Part shown: piece after piece, positions 42,015-51,030 of the stretch
Layout: each line of letters opens with the position of its first letter
Position numbering within the stretch: the stretch's first letter is position 1
The notes under the pieces: generated by a model
The model's input: only the letters and a program-made list of their open reading frames with translations
What the model was told of the DNA's origin: nothing
Database searches by the model: none
NCBI GenBank assembly: GCA_023400985.1
Contig: JAEXEN010000027.1
Coordinates: 1-64,000, forward strand
Length of the DNA stretch: 64,000 bases
Direction of reading: 5' to 3'
DNA from: Bacillota bacterium
GTDB taxonomy: Bacteria; Bacillota; Clostridia; Christensenellales; CAG-138
Program-made: the position numbers and the translations under genes

Positions 42015-43535
42015 TTACGGGCTTTCCCGCAGCGCGCCGTTTTCCTCTTCCGCCGTAGAGCTTATTTCCGGCAAAACAGCGTTTTCCTCTACTTGCATAT
42101 CGCTTTCCTCCGCCATTGGCATTCCCGTCATATTTCTCGCCCAGTACCCCGTGCGTACCACAACAAGGCCGATGATGCATTTTACAAGCTCGGTCAGGTT
42201 GCAAAGCGGGTATAGGAGATCAATGGGGAGGGTCGTATGGTGCACCATGAGGTAGGTATAGGGCACGCAGATCGCCCAGGAAAACACGCTGTCGAACAGC
42301 ATCGTGATGAAGGTTTTTCCGCCGGAACGTATTGTGAAATAGCAGCAGTGCGAGGTGGCGGAAAAAGCCATGAGGACTGCGCTCGTGCGGAGGAACACCG
42401 TTGCGAGGCGCTTTACCTCCGGCTCGGTGTTATAGACGTTTGGGATGGACGGGGCGGCTATGAAAAGCGCCGAGCCGAAAAACGCGCAGACGGAGAGGCT
42501 GAAAAACAAAAGCTTCCACACATAGCCGCGCGCGCGGGGAATGTCGTTTGCGCCGAGCGCTTGCCCCACCATAACGGCCACGGCGGAGCCCATCGAGATG
42601 AAAAATACGTTGAACAAATTGCTGATGGTGCTTGCGATGTTGAGGCCGGCCACCACCATGAGGCCGCGCGTGGAGAAGATCTGCGCGAGCGTGGTGACGC
42701 CGAGCGACCAAAGAAGCTCGTTTAGAAGAAGCGGCAGGCTTTTGCCCGCGATGTTGAGTGCAAGCTCCGAGCCAATGCGAAGCGAGCGGTACAAGCCCTT
42801 CATGAAGAAGAATTTTTTATGGTTCGTATGCGTCCATATCAAAATGATGCCAAGCTCTATAAGGCGGCTCATCACCGTGGCGATCGCCGCGCCGCGCACG
42901 CCAAGGGCCGGAAGGCCGAGCCTGCCGTGGATGAGCAAAAAGTTGAGAAGGAGATCCGTGAGCACGGCGGTAACGCTTGCCACCATGGGCGGCAAAGTAT
43001 CGCCCGTTTCGCGAAGCGAGCCGCTGTAGCACTGCGTTATGGCATAAGGTAAGAAGCCCAGCAGCATGATATGCAAATACTCTTTGCCGTAGCTGAGCAT
43101 GTCCGCGGCGTCGGCCGCGCTGCCTTCGCCCGTGAGGTAGAGGGAGATGAGCGTGTCCGGCCATGTAATTAAAATTGCCGCGCCTGCAACGGTGATGCCG
43201 AGCGCGACGAGCAGCTTGAAGCGGAAGGTCTTTCGGAAGCCTTCCCAGTCGCCCGCGCCCGAAAACTGCGCGCCATAGATGCCTGCACCCGAGATCGCGC
43301 CGAATACCGTCAGGTTGAACACGAAGATGAGCTGGTTGGCGATGGCGACGCCCGACATGTGCAGCGTGCCGAGCGAGCCAACCATGACGTTGTTCAAAAG
43401 GATGACCATGTTGGACGCTAGGTTCTGCACCACGACGGGCAATATGAGGCTCAAAACGGTGCGGTAAAAGGCTTTGTCGCCGATGAATGTGCGCTTAAAG
43501 CGTCCCCAAATGCTCGTGGGGAGGGCGTATTGCAT
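42015..43535 (-). CDS. MATE-family efflux transporter
   Basis: 506 residues, about 12 membrane helices. MATE hallmarks: LPVVVQNLASNMVILLNNVMVGSLG in helix 1-2, GAISGAGIYGAQFSGAGD, and the second-half copy SNLFNVFFISMGSAVAVMVGQALGAND. Exports drugs or metabolites with sodium or proton. The last 40 residues are a Glu/Ser-rich tail. radA is 37 bases upstream on the same strand, so co-transcription is likely. Confidence 0.93.
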   Translation of the reverse strand: MQYALPTSIWGRFKRTFIGDKAFYRTVLSLILPVVVQNLASNMVILLNNVMVGSLGTLHMSGVAIANQLIFVFNLTVFGAISGAGIYGAQFSGAGDWEGFRKTFRFKLLVALGITVAGAAILITWPDTLISLYLTGEGSAADAADMLSYGKEYLHIMLLGFLPYAITQCYSGSLRETGDTLPPMVASVTAVLTDLLLNFLLIHGRLGLPALGVRGAAIATVMSRLIELGIILIWTHTNHKKFFFMKGLYRSLRIGSELALNIAGKSLPLLLNELLWSLGVTTLAQIFSTRGLMVVAGLNIASTISNLFNVFFISMGSAVAVMVGQALGANDIPRARGYVWKLLFFSLSVCAFFGSALFIAAPSIPNVYNTEPEVKRLATVFLRTSAVLMAFSATSHCCYFTIRSGGKTFITMLFDSVFSWAICVPYTYLMVHHTTLPIDLLYPLCNLTELVKCIIGLVVVRTGYWARNMTGMPMAEESDMQVEENAVLPEISSTAEEENGALRESP

Positions 43536-43571
43536 ACTATCCTGCCTTTCGGAGAGGGAACTTTTAAAGGA

Positions 43572-44921
43572 TCAGCTGTTTTGCGAGGCGGCAAGGAGCT
43601 TTACGGCCTCCGCGATGTTCTTCACGCGGATGAGCTTTGCGCCTTCGGCCTTGAGCTTTACATCGGTCTTGGGGAGCACAATGCTGGTGAAGCCCAAACG
43701 CGCGCACTCCTGCACGCGTTTTTCGATGCGGTTCACGCCGCGCACCTCACCCGTGAGGGCAAGCTCGCCGATAAAGGCCGTTTTAGAGGGGAGTGCCGCG
43801 TCGAACAGCGCCGAAACGATGCACATTGCCACCGCAAGGTCGCCTGCGCGCTCGTCGAGCCGTATGCCGCCCACCACGTTCACATATACGTCCTTATCGA
43901 AAAAGCGAAGGCCCGCCTTTTTTTCGAGCACCGCGAGGAGTAAAGATAGGCGGTTGCCGTCCACGCCCGCCGCCATGCGGCGCGGGTTGTTGAAAGGCGA
44001 GGAGGATAAGAGCGACTGCACCTCCACAAGCATCGGGCGCGTGCCCTCGAGCGCGCAGGTAACGGCGCAGCCCGCCGCGTTCGTACCGGTCAAAAACAGG
44101 GAACTCGGGTCTTTTACTTCCGCCATGCCCGTATCGCGCATTTCAAACACGCCGATCTCATTGGTGGAGCCGAAGCGGTTTTTTACCGCGCGAAGCAGGC
44201 GAAACGCGTCGTTGCGGTCCCCCTCGAAATACAGCACCGTATCCACGATGTGCTCGAGCACGCGCGGCCCGGCGATGGCGCCTTCTTTTGTAACATGGCC
44301 CACGATGAACACCGCGCAGCCGAATTCTTTGGCGAGCCGCGTCAAAACGGAGGTCGCCTCGCGCACCTGGCTTACGCTCCCGGGCACGCTGTTGAGCTCC
44401 GGACAGAGCATCGTCTGGATGGAATCGATGATCAAATATTTGGGTTTGCTGCGAGCAAACTCCTCTTCTACGGCGGAAAGGTCGGTCTCCGCAAGAAGAA
44501 GCATTTCTCCCGTAACGCCGAGGCGCTCCGCGCGGAGTTTGAGCTGCGGGGCGGATTCCTCGCCCGTCACATATAAAACCTTGCCTGTTTGCGTAAGGGT
44601 GTTGGCCGTCTGCATCAAAAGCGTAGACTTGCCGATGCCCGGGTCTCCGCCCAAAAGCACGGTGCTTCCCGCAACGATGCCGCCGCCGAGCACACGGTCA
44701 AATTCCTCCATGCCGGTCGATACGCGGTTCGTGCCCGCGCTGTCCACCTTTGATAACGGCACGGCGGATACGCGCGGGGAAGAGGACGAAGCGCGCGCTT
44801 CCCTCGGCGCCTCCTCTACCATGGTGTTCCAGCTTTCGCACGCCGGGCATTTCCCAAGCCATTTCGCACTCTCGTAGCCGCATTCGCCGCAGATGTAGAC
44901 AGGTTTTGATGCTTTAGGCAT
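43572..44921 (-). CDS. radA: DNA repair protein RadA
   Basis: 449 residues, full length. N-terminal zinc finger YICGECGYESAKWLGKCPAC. RecA-like core with Walker A GGDPGIGKSTLL and Walker B LIIDSIQTM, the RadA signature KNRFGSTNEIG, and the C-terminal Lon-protease-like domain (about 270-449). It helps branch migration and processing of recombination intermediates. AAAGGATACT before the ATG. Confidence 0.97.
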   Translation of the reverse strand: MPKASKPVYICGECGYESAKWLGKCPACESWNTMVEEAPREARASSSSPRVSAVPLSKVDSAGTNRVSTGMEEFDRVLGGGIVAGSTVLLGGDPGIGKSTLLMQTANTLTQTGKVLYVTGEESAPQLKLRAERLGVTGEMLLLAETDLSAVEEEFARSKPKYLIIDSIQTMLCPELNSVPGSVSQVREATSVLTRLAKEFGCAVFIVGHVTKEGAIAGPRVLEHIVDTVLYFEGDRNDAFRLLRAVKNRFGSTNEIGVFEMRDTGMAEVKDPSSLFLTGTNAAGCAVTCALEGTRPMLVEVQSLLSSSPFNNPRRMAAGVDGNRLSLLLAVLEKKAGLRFFDKDVYVNVVGGIRLDERAGDLAVAMCIVSALFDAALPSKTAFIGELALTGEVRGVNRIEKRVQECARLGFTSIVLPKTDVKLKAEGAKLIRVKNIAEAVKLLAASQNS

Positions 44922-44944
44922 AGTATCCTTTCGTAGTAGTACGC

Positions 44945-45207
44945 GGGCGGATACTATCCGCCCCTACAATAGGGGTTCGAGGCCGAAGCCCCTGAGGCCC
45001 TAATCCGGCTTCGGCGGCATGTACACGTCCGGCAAAGCCGGAGCCCTCCGGGCCGAGGCCTGCGGCCTTGCGTGCCGAAACGGATGAAAACCGAAGGTTT
45101 TCATTCCTATCGCATCCGCCGCACGGGAGCGTCCGCAGACGCGACAGGCGGATGTGTATCCCCGAAGGGCCGTTCCCCTTCACACAAATGGCCTGCGGCC
45201 TTGCGTG
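44945..45207. repeat. Palindrome- and repeat-rich intergenic element
   Basis: GC-rich non-coding block between radA and the next gene. It contains the perfect palindrome GGGCGGATA-C-TATCCGCCC (44945-44963), the hairpin GAAAACC-GAA-GGTTTTC near 45088, and two direct copies of GGCCTGCGGCCTTGCGTG (45057-45074 and 45190-45207). The palindrome type recurs in intergenic regions of many Firmicutes. Confidence 0.55.
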
Positions 45208-45209
45208 AC

Positions 45210-46406
45210 TTATGGGATAGGCGCAAACTTCACGATATCCCTTTCCCTTGTCGTCACGTCCATCCATATCACTTTGCCGTCGGACACGCCGAGGAGCTGC
45301 GCTTGCTCCGTTTCGGGGGTGATGCGGTAGGTTTTACGGTCTTTGAGCATATATACGTAGATGGACGAATCCTTCGAATAGGCAATAAAGTTTTCACTAA
45401 GCCCGAAGTCTACGACGCCGGTATCGATCTTTACGGGCGTTCCGAAGTCCTTGCAGAAGTAAAGGCTCGTATTTGGACCGTGGTTTCCGTCGAGCCATGC
45501 GGTATATTCGCCGTCGCTCTCGGGGTCGTGTACGAAGGTGCCCGGACGGTAGGTCTTGATGGAAGGCGAGCCGTTCAAGGCCACCGAGCAGATGACGCTC
45601 GTCAAAGAGGTTACGGCGGAATCGTCAAGGTCGGCCCAAAGCAAAAGGCCGTTTCTCAGCGAGGGTTTGCTCTCGCCGTAGCAGTTGTTGTTGAAAAGCT
45701 GTACCGCGGCGGTCTCGCGGCTCATAAGATCGCACACGAAAAGCTTGTCCATCCGCGAACCGGTGCGCTCCGTCCACGCAAGGTAGTTCCCGTCGAGCAT
45801 GAGCGCGGGCTGTCCTGCAAAAACTTCCTTTATAATAATGGGCTGCGCGTTTGTATCGCGGCGGTCGATCGCGGTGATGTAGCCGCCGCCGTCGAGTTTC
45901 GCGTCGAGGTATACGATCCAATCGTCGTTGAAGCGCGCAAACATGAAATGGCTGTTCTTGAGCTTGTAGGGGAGAAGCTCGGCCGTGCGGCCCTCGTCCG
46001 GATAGTAAAAAAATAAGTTCGTCATGGTCGCGTTCCTGTCGACCACCTTGCCTGCGGACAACAGGAGCGTACCCTTGTAAAAGTAGGGGTCGCCGAACCA
46101 TGTATACGAGGTGGAGCCGTCGAAGATGACCTCGCTCTGCGCTTCCGCAGGGTTAAAGCTGTCCATGGGGTTGGGCGTGGGCGTGGGCACGGGCGTGGGG
46201 GAGGGGGAGGGCGTGGGCATAAAGGGCGCGCGGTAGCTTACGCCAATAAGGGGCAGCACCTTGGGAAGTCCCACAAAAACAACGAGCCCGGCGGCCGATA
46301 AAACGCCGAGCACCGAAAGAAAGAGCATCAGGAATGGAAACCAGTTGGACGCTCTTAAATTGCTGCGCCTGCGGCGGGTCCTTCTTCGGTTGCGGCCATG
46401 TTTCAT
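45210..46406 (-). CDS. Membrane-anchored beta-propeller-like protein
   Basis: 398 residues from MKHGRNRRRTRRRR; ATGs at 46418 and 46427 are in frame, and the exact start is uncertain because the GGGGGA site is oddly placed. Very basic N-terminus, a membrane helix (about 27-50), a Pro/Thr linker (PTPSPSPTPVPTPTPNP), then a DUF5050/TolB-like series of WD-type blades (YVYMLKDRKTYRI; YLAWTERTG; IVYLDAKLDGG; EYTAWLDGN). Extracytoplasmic. Likely a binding or scaffold protein; function unknown. Confidence 0.72.
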   Translation of the reverse strand: MKHGRNRRRTRRRRSNLRASNWFPFLMLFLSVLGVLSAAGLVVFVGLPKVLPLIGVSYRAPFMPTPSPSPTPVPTPTPNPMDSFNPAEAQSEVIFDGSTSYTWFGDPYFYKGTLLLSAGKVVDRNATMTNLFFYYPDEGRTAELLPYKLKNSHFMFARFNDDWIVYLDAKLDGGGYITAIDRRDTNAQPIIIKEVFAGQPALMLDGNYLAWTERTGSRMDKLFVCDLMSRETAAVQLFNNNCYGESKPSLRNGLLLWADLDDSAVTSLTSVICSVALNGSPSIKTYRPGTFVHDPESDGEYTAWLDGNHGPNTSLYFCKDFGTPVKIDTGVVDFGLSENFIAYSKDSSIYVYMLKDRKTYRITPETEQAQLLGVSDGKVIWMDVTTRERDIVKFAPIP

Positions 46407-46427
46407 AACTGTGCGCATTTCCCCCAT

Positions 46428-46809
46428 AAATAGCTAAAATTTATTATAACATAGGTAACTGCAAGGGCACAAAGAAAAAAGTGTAAACGTTAAAGCGCAA
46501 ACTACGGCGGCAAGCCCTTTCGGTCTTGGAATGTCGCGGCGTTTTACAGAATATATTCGATATAGTTGCAAACAGCCCTTCCGTTCGGCGCAAATTATGA
46601 TATGATGGTAAGACTGAAAGCGGTTCTGAACCTTAAACGCAACGCAAATTTATCCCGGCAGTTTTCCGGTACCTTGTGTACATCCCTAAGCAAACTCTAA
46701 ATTTTCCGGTATCCTAACAAAAAGCGCTGTGCGCGCAAACGTTTCCGATCACGGCGGCAAGCCCTCTGCGAATGGGAGGGAATGCCCTTTGCAAAAGGCA
46801 TAAGGCATG
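46428..46809. other. Intergenic region without a supported gene
   Basis: Divergent spacer. It contains ACGGCGGCAAGCCCT twice (about 46502-46517 and 46751-46766), which looks like a small duplicated segment. Promoters for the beta-propeller gene are presumably near 46430-46470. Confidence 0.45.
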
Positions 46810-46839
46810 TTGACAAGCCAAAGCTTTGTAATGTAATAT
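46810..46839 (+). promoter_or_regulatory. Promoter of the InlB-repeat lipoprotein gene
   Basis: TTGACA (46810-46815), 18 bases, TAATAT (46834-46839), about 80 bases before the ATG. Confidence 0.6.
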
Positions 46840-46918
46840 TAAGCATAATTTATTACAGAAACATGCTTTACATGCGGTATGTCGGCTGACCGTCGATTTC
46901 AAAAAAGGTGGGTAAGGA

Positions 46919-48400
46919 ATGGGAACCTCGAAATTCAAAGCAGCGGTCTTGGGCTTGGCAGCCCTAATTTGTTCACTTCTTTTTGCCGGCTGCGGTATGA
47001 AGGGCCAAGCGGTGGACCCGGGTACATGGGGTTACGAGAGCCTCGTTACCTATGATGCGCTTGGCGGCATGGTAAATGCGCGCGGAGTGCGTAAAACCTA
47101 TTATCTCAACAATTCCTATGTGTTCAAGCCTTCCGGTTCGAGCAATATGCTTGTGGAGCCCGTGAAGGATGGTTACATCCTTGCCGGCTGGTATACCGCC
47201 AAAGCGGATGCCGAGCCGGGAAGCGTTGAGGAATATAAATTCTCCTCTGCCGACAGGTGGGATTTCAACATCGACCGCGTGCAGGGTGACATCACGCTTT
47301 ACGCCCGCTGGCTCCCGCGCGCCAGGGTCAACTACGTGGACGCCGCTACCGGCGAGGTGATCTTCACCAAAAACATCACGGCGGATTCTCCCATACAGGA
47401 GCTGTCTTCGAGCGTTTTGTCGATGTCCACGCCCGATGACAAGTCCTTCGCAGGCTATTATGCCGACGCCGAATGCACTGAGAAGTACGACTTTACAAGC
47501 TATGTCCATGTCGACCCGACGCCGACCGAAGCCGAGCTTTATGTTAAGCTTTCGGAAATGTTCCCGCAGTATTTTGAACGCATCGAATATGTCGAGCCCG
47601 AAGAAACGCCGGGCAGCGAGGTGGATACCTCGTGGATGTTCCTGAATAAGCTCGGCTATGCGCTTACCGAGGCGGGCTTAGGTGCGCTCGACGAGATCGA
47701 ATCTGCCAAGGATCAGCTCGTCGAGGAAGACATAGAAACCTATCTTGTCAATACCGCGAACCGCGTTGTCTATATGCAGTTTACCGAGGGTAGCTTTGTG
47801 CGCGTAAAAAACGCACAGGACCTTAAAATCGGCAACAAATACGGCTTTTTCGATACCGACGCGGCGGGTAACCACATCGACGGGTATACCCTCGACGCGG
47901 ATATCGATCTTTCGGGCGTTACGTTCACCATGAGCGAAAGCTTTTCGGGCATCGTCAACGGCAACGGCCATACGCTTTCCAATCTCACAGTCGCCGTCAA
48001 GGGCAAAAGGATCGACAACGATACAAGTAAGCAGATCGGCCTCGCCGCCATTATGGACGGCGCGACCTTCAACGACGTCACCTTTGAAGACTCCGCGCTG
48101 ACCGTGGACGTCAAGGCGGGCATCAAAGTAACGGGCGGTCTGCTCGCCGCGCAGGGCAAAAATGTCACGTTCAACAACTGCCGTTTCAATGGGCTTTTTA
48201 TCTCGAGCGGCAAGGGTGACGATGGCGGCGCAAAGTATGCTTTGGGTGATCTGTTCGGCGTCGCGTCCGGCTGTGTGTTCAACAACTGCTCTGCGGACGC
48301 TCTTACGGTAGAGGTGTTCGATCCGGGCCGCCTCACGCTTTCCGTTTTCACGTTGCCTGCGCCGGCGGAAACTCCCGCCGAGGGCGGCGTAAATCCCTAG
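46919..48400 (+). CDS. Lipoprotein with InlB B-repeats and GLUG-like region
   Basis: 493 residues. Signal peptide with lipobox LLFAGC. Residues about 50-195 carry two units of the Listeria-Bacteroides (InlB B) beta repeat: DGYILAGWYTAKAD with ITLYARWLP, then FAGYYADAECTEKYDF. Residues about 315-420 resemble GLUG/parallel-beta sequence: GYTLDADIDLSG, FSGIVNGNGHTLSNLTV. Surface-exposed; binding partner unknown. It lies 75 bases ahead of the peptide ABC importer and may be its accessory binding protein. Confidence 0.8.
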   Translation: MGTSKFKAAVLGLAALICSLLFAGCGMKGQAVDPGTWGYESLVTYDALGGMVNARGVRKTYYLNNSYVFKPSGSSNMLVEPVKDGYILAGWYTAKADAEPGSVEEYKFSSADRWDFNIDRVQGDITLYARWLPRARVNYVDAATGEVIFTKNITADSPIQELSSSVLSMSTPDDKSFAGYYADAECTEKYDFTSYVHVDPTPTEAELYVKLSEMFPQYFERIEYVEPEETPGSEVDTSWMFLNKLGYALTEAGLGALDEIESAKDQLVEEDIETYLVNTANRVVYMQFTEGSFVRVKNAQDLKIGNKYGFFDTDAAGNHIDGYTLDADIDLSGVTFTMSESFSGIVNGNGHTLSNLTVAVKGKRIDNDTSKQIGLAAIMDGATFNDVTFEDSALTVDVKAGIKVTGGLLAAQGKNVTFNNCRFNGLFISSGKGDDGGAKYALGDLFGVASGCVFNNCSADALTVEVFDPGRLTLSVFTLPAPAETPAEGGVNP

Positions 48401-48427
48401 GGCAGGGTCTTAGCCTGTTTAGACGCT

Positions 48428-48445
48428 TCGGAGCAGTTGCTCCGA
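48428..48445 (+). other. Short stem-loop before the SBP gene
   Basis: TCGGAGCA with TGCTCCGA and almost no loop, followed by GGGTTTAAAAATAAT. It may end the upstream transcript or shape the SBP leader. Confidence 0.45.
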
Positions 48446-48475
48446 GGGTTTAAAAATAATAAGGAGGAAAAATTG

Positions 48476-50923
48476 ATGAAGAATTCCCTCTCAAAAATCA
48501 TAGCCCTAGCGCTGTGCTTGATGATGGTCTTTGGCGTGGCGGTTGCCTGCACGCCCAAACCCACCGAGCCGACTCCCGCGCCGGCTACAAACGCCCCCGA
48601 GGAAACGCCGAAGGAAGTTTTGCCCGACGTTCCCGCTGACCGTTATGACGCTACCGTCACGCCCAGAACCGGTGCCAACGCCACCGTTCCGCTGGTTCTC
48701 AGCAACGATAATTTCGACGGTAAATTCAATCCGTTCTTTTCCACCTCCGGGCCCGATAACGACGCCTTGAGCATGGTCGAACTTACTCTTGTGGACGTCG
48801 ATAAGACCGGCGCGCCGGTGGCGGGCATTAATCGGCCCTGCTTCGCTTATGATTTTTCGCAGGAAATAGCCGCGGACAACTCCACGACGACTACAAAAAT
48901 CATCCTCAAGAACGGCATCACCTTCAGCGATGGCGTACCTTTTACCGTGAAGGACGTTCTGTTCTCCATCTATACCTACTGCGATCCTCTCTATGACGGT
49001 GCCAACACCTTTTATACTCTTGATGTGCAGGGCCTGAGCGAGTACCGCCTCCAGACGAGCGCGGAAGTCGTTGCCGAGGTCGATGCGATCCTCGCGGCGG
49101 GCTTCACGCTCGACGAGAGCGGCCAGATCGTGCCCAATGCCGCGAGCGGCGTAACGGCCGACAAGCAGGCTGCCTTCTGGGCAACCCTGCCCGCCACCGG
49201 CGCGCAGTTCACGCAGGAGATCATCGACTACGTCGTCGCCAGCTATGGCAACGATGAAGAGGCGGCCGGTCTCGACGAAAGCTTCACTTGGGCCACTTTC
49301 GACACTCCGTCCAAGCAGGCCGCTTACGCCATGGCGATGTGGAACCTCGGTACCCTCACCAAGGACCTGCAGTTTACGGACGCGTCCGATAAGGTTTGGG
49401 ATCTGAATACGCAAGAACTTACCGCGGCCGATTGCTTTAATGCCATCATTACCGCGTACGGCTTTGATATCGAAGCTGCGCAGGCGGAAGCAGCAGGCGG
49501 CACCGTCCTTAAGGATGCCGTGGTATCCGCTTATGTCGACGCTTACGGCAAGGCCGAGGGCGGCGTGCCGAGCATCAGCGGCATTACCTCCGGCACCATG
49601 ACCTGTGATGACGGCGTAGACCGCGAGTACATCCAAGTCGTGTCAAACGGCGTGGATCCGACGGCCATCTTCAAGTTCAACATGTTCATAGCTCCGTTCC
49701 ACTACTATACTGAGGGTTATACCGGCGAACTCAACGAGTTCGGCGTTGCTCTCGCTGACCCCGCTTTCATCCAGGTCCTTAAGGATAAGAACGACGCTCC
49801 TCTGGGCGCAGGCCCTTACATCTTCCAGGAGTACAAGGACAACGTCATCACCTACACGGCGAATGACAGCTTCATGCTTGGCTCCCCGAAGATCCAGACC
49901 CTCCGCTATCAGGCAATCGAAATGGGCGCGGAGCTCGATGCTGTTTTGACCGGTACCGTGCACTATACCGCCCCTAACGCCTCCACCACGATCATCAACG
50001 ACATTACTGCGGCGCAGGGCGATTACGCCAAGCTCGGCTATACGCTCGTTGATAACGACGGTTACGGCTACATCGGCATCAACGCCCAGTTTTTCCCCGA
50101 GTGGCAGGTCCGTAAGGCCATTGCCCATGCGATGAACGTGCAGCTCACCGTTGACGACTGGTATGGCGAACTCGCTACCGTCAACTACCGTACCATGACG
50201 AAGATCCAGTGGGCGTATCCCGAGAACCCGGAGAACCTCTTCCCGTACGATGGTACCGGCGAAACCTCGAAGGCTTTGTTCCTTGATGCCGGCTACATCT
50301 ACGATGAGGCCAAAAACATCATGTATTACCCCGAAGGTCACGAGAAGGCCGGCCAGCAGGTCACCATCAAGGCGACCATCCCCGGTGCGGTTGATAAGCA
50401 TCCGGCAGGCGTCGTGCTCATCGATACCCAGAAGGTACTTGCCTCTATCGGCGTGAAGCTTGATATCGAGACGGATACCGCTCTTCTGAACAAACTCAAC
50501 ACCGCCTACGAAGCTGGCATCCAGATGTGGGCGGCCGCTTGGGGCAACGGCGGCGCAGACCCCGACATGTTCCAGGTATGGAATTCCGATCCCAACAGGA
50601 ACCAGTCTACCTCGCCCACCGCGAAGGGCCTCTACTGGCTCTATGACAACGGCTCCGACGATCAGAAGGCTATGCTCAGGGAGCTCAACGATCTGATCGA
50701 CGCCGGCCGTTCCACCCTTGACGTTGAGGAGCGCAAGGTCATCTACGCACAGGCGCTCGAGCTTTCCACCGGTACGGCTACGGAGATTCCGACCTACCAG
50801 AGGAAGAATATGTTCGTATATGACAAGAACGTCATCAATGCAGACACCCTCTTCAGCGGCGAAGACGTGACGCCGTTCCAGGCTCCGATCCTGTTTATCT
50901 GGAATGTCGAGCTCAACGGCTAA
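48476..50923 (+). CDS. ABC transporter substrate-binding protein (family 5, peptide type)
   Basis: 815 residues, much longer than the usual 500-600. Signal and lipobox VAVAC, a Pro/Thr linker, then the family 5 fold: ILKNGITFSDGVPFTVKDVLFSIYTY, GAGPYIFQEYKDNVITYTAND, ALFLDAGYIYD. Between about residues 190 and 380 is an insertion rich in Ala/Glu helices that has no place in the standard fold. AAGGAGG before the ATG, a very strong start. Captures peptides or a similar solute for the importer that follows. Confidence 0.9.
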   Translation: MKNSLSKIIALALCLMMVFGVAVACTPKPTEPTPAPATNAPEETPKEVLPDVPADRYDATVTPRTGANATVPLVLSNDNFDGKFNPFFSTSGPDNDALSMVELTLVDVDKTGAPVAGINRPCFAYDFSQEIAADNSTTTTKIILKNGITFSDGVPFTVKDVLFSIYTYCDPLYDGANTFYTLDVQGLSEYRLQTSAEVVAEVDAILAAGFTLDESGQIVPNAASGVTADKQAAFWATLPATGAQFTQEIIDYVVASYGNDEEAAGLDESFTWATFDTPSKQAAYAMAMWNLGTLTKDLQFTDASDKVWDLNTQELTAADCFNAIITAYGFDIEAAQAEAAGGTVLKDAVVSAYVDAYGKAEGGVPSISGITSGTMTCDDGVDREYIQVVSNGVDPTAIFKFNMFIAPFHYYTEGYTGELNEFGVALADPAFIQVLKDKNDAPLGAGPYIFQEYKDNVITYTANDSFMLGSPKIQTLRYQAIEMGAELDAVLTGTVHYTAPNASTTIINDITAAQGDYAKLGYTLVDNDGYGYIGINAQFFPEWQVRKAIAHAMNVQLTVDDWYGELATVNYRTMTKIQWAYPENPENLFPYDGTGETSKALFLDAGYIYDEAKNIMYYPEGHEKAGQQVTIKATIPGAVDKHPAGVVLIDTQKVLASIGVKLDIETDTALLNKLNTAYEAGIQMWAAAWGNGGADPDMFQVWNSDPNRNQSTSPTAKGLYWLYDNGSDDQKAMLRELNDLIDAGRSTLDVEERKVIYAQALELSTGTATEIPTYQRKNMFVYDKNVINADTLFSGEDVTPFQAPILFIWNVELNG

Positions 50924-50959
50924 TGCCTTGTACCGCTACAACCTGTAAGTAAAAGCTGC

Positions 50960-50996
50960 GACGCAAGGCTTGGCATATGGAGCCGGGCCTTGCGTC
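50960..50996 (+). other. Intercistronic stem-loop between SBP and permease genes
   Basis: GACGCAAGGC pairs with GCCTTGCGTC (10 base pairs) with an inner GGC/GCC pair. No T tract follows. Such loops commonly protect or attenuate the transcript so that the SBP is made in excess over the permeases. Confidence 0.6.
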
Positions 50997-51030
50997 CAAC
51001 AATATTTCTGAACGAGGGTGGAAAAACACC

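Noticed and set aside
43474..44877. Long plus-strand frame opposite radA
   Set aside because: Ser/Arg-rich shadow of the radA coding sequence, with no domain and no ribosome site.
48506..49636. Minus-strand frame opposite the peptide-binding protein gene
   Set aside because: Shadow of strongly biased codon use in the SBP gene; the translation has no recognisable domain.
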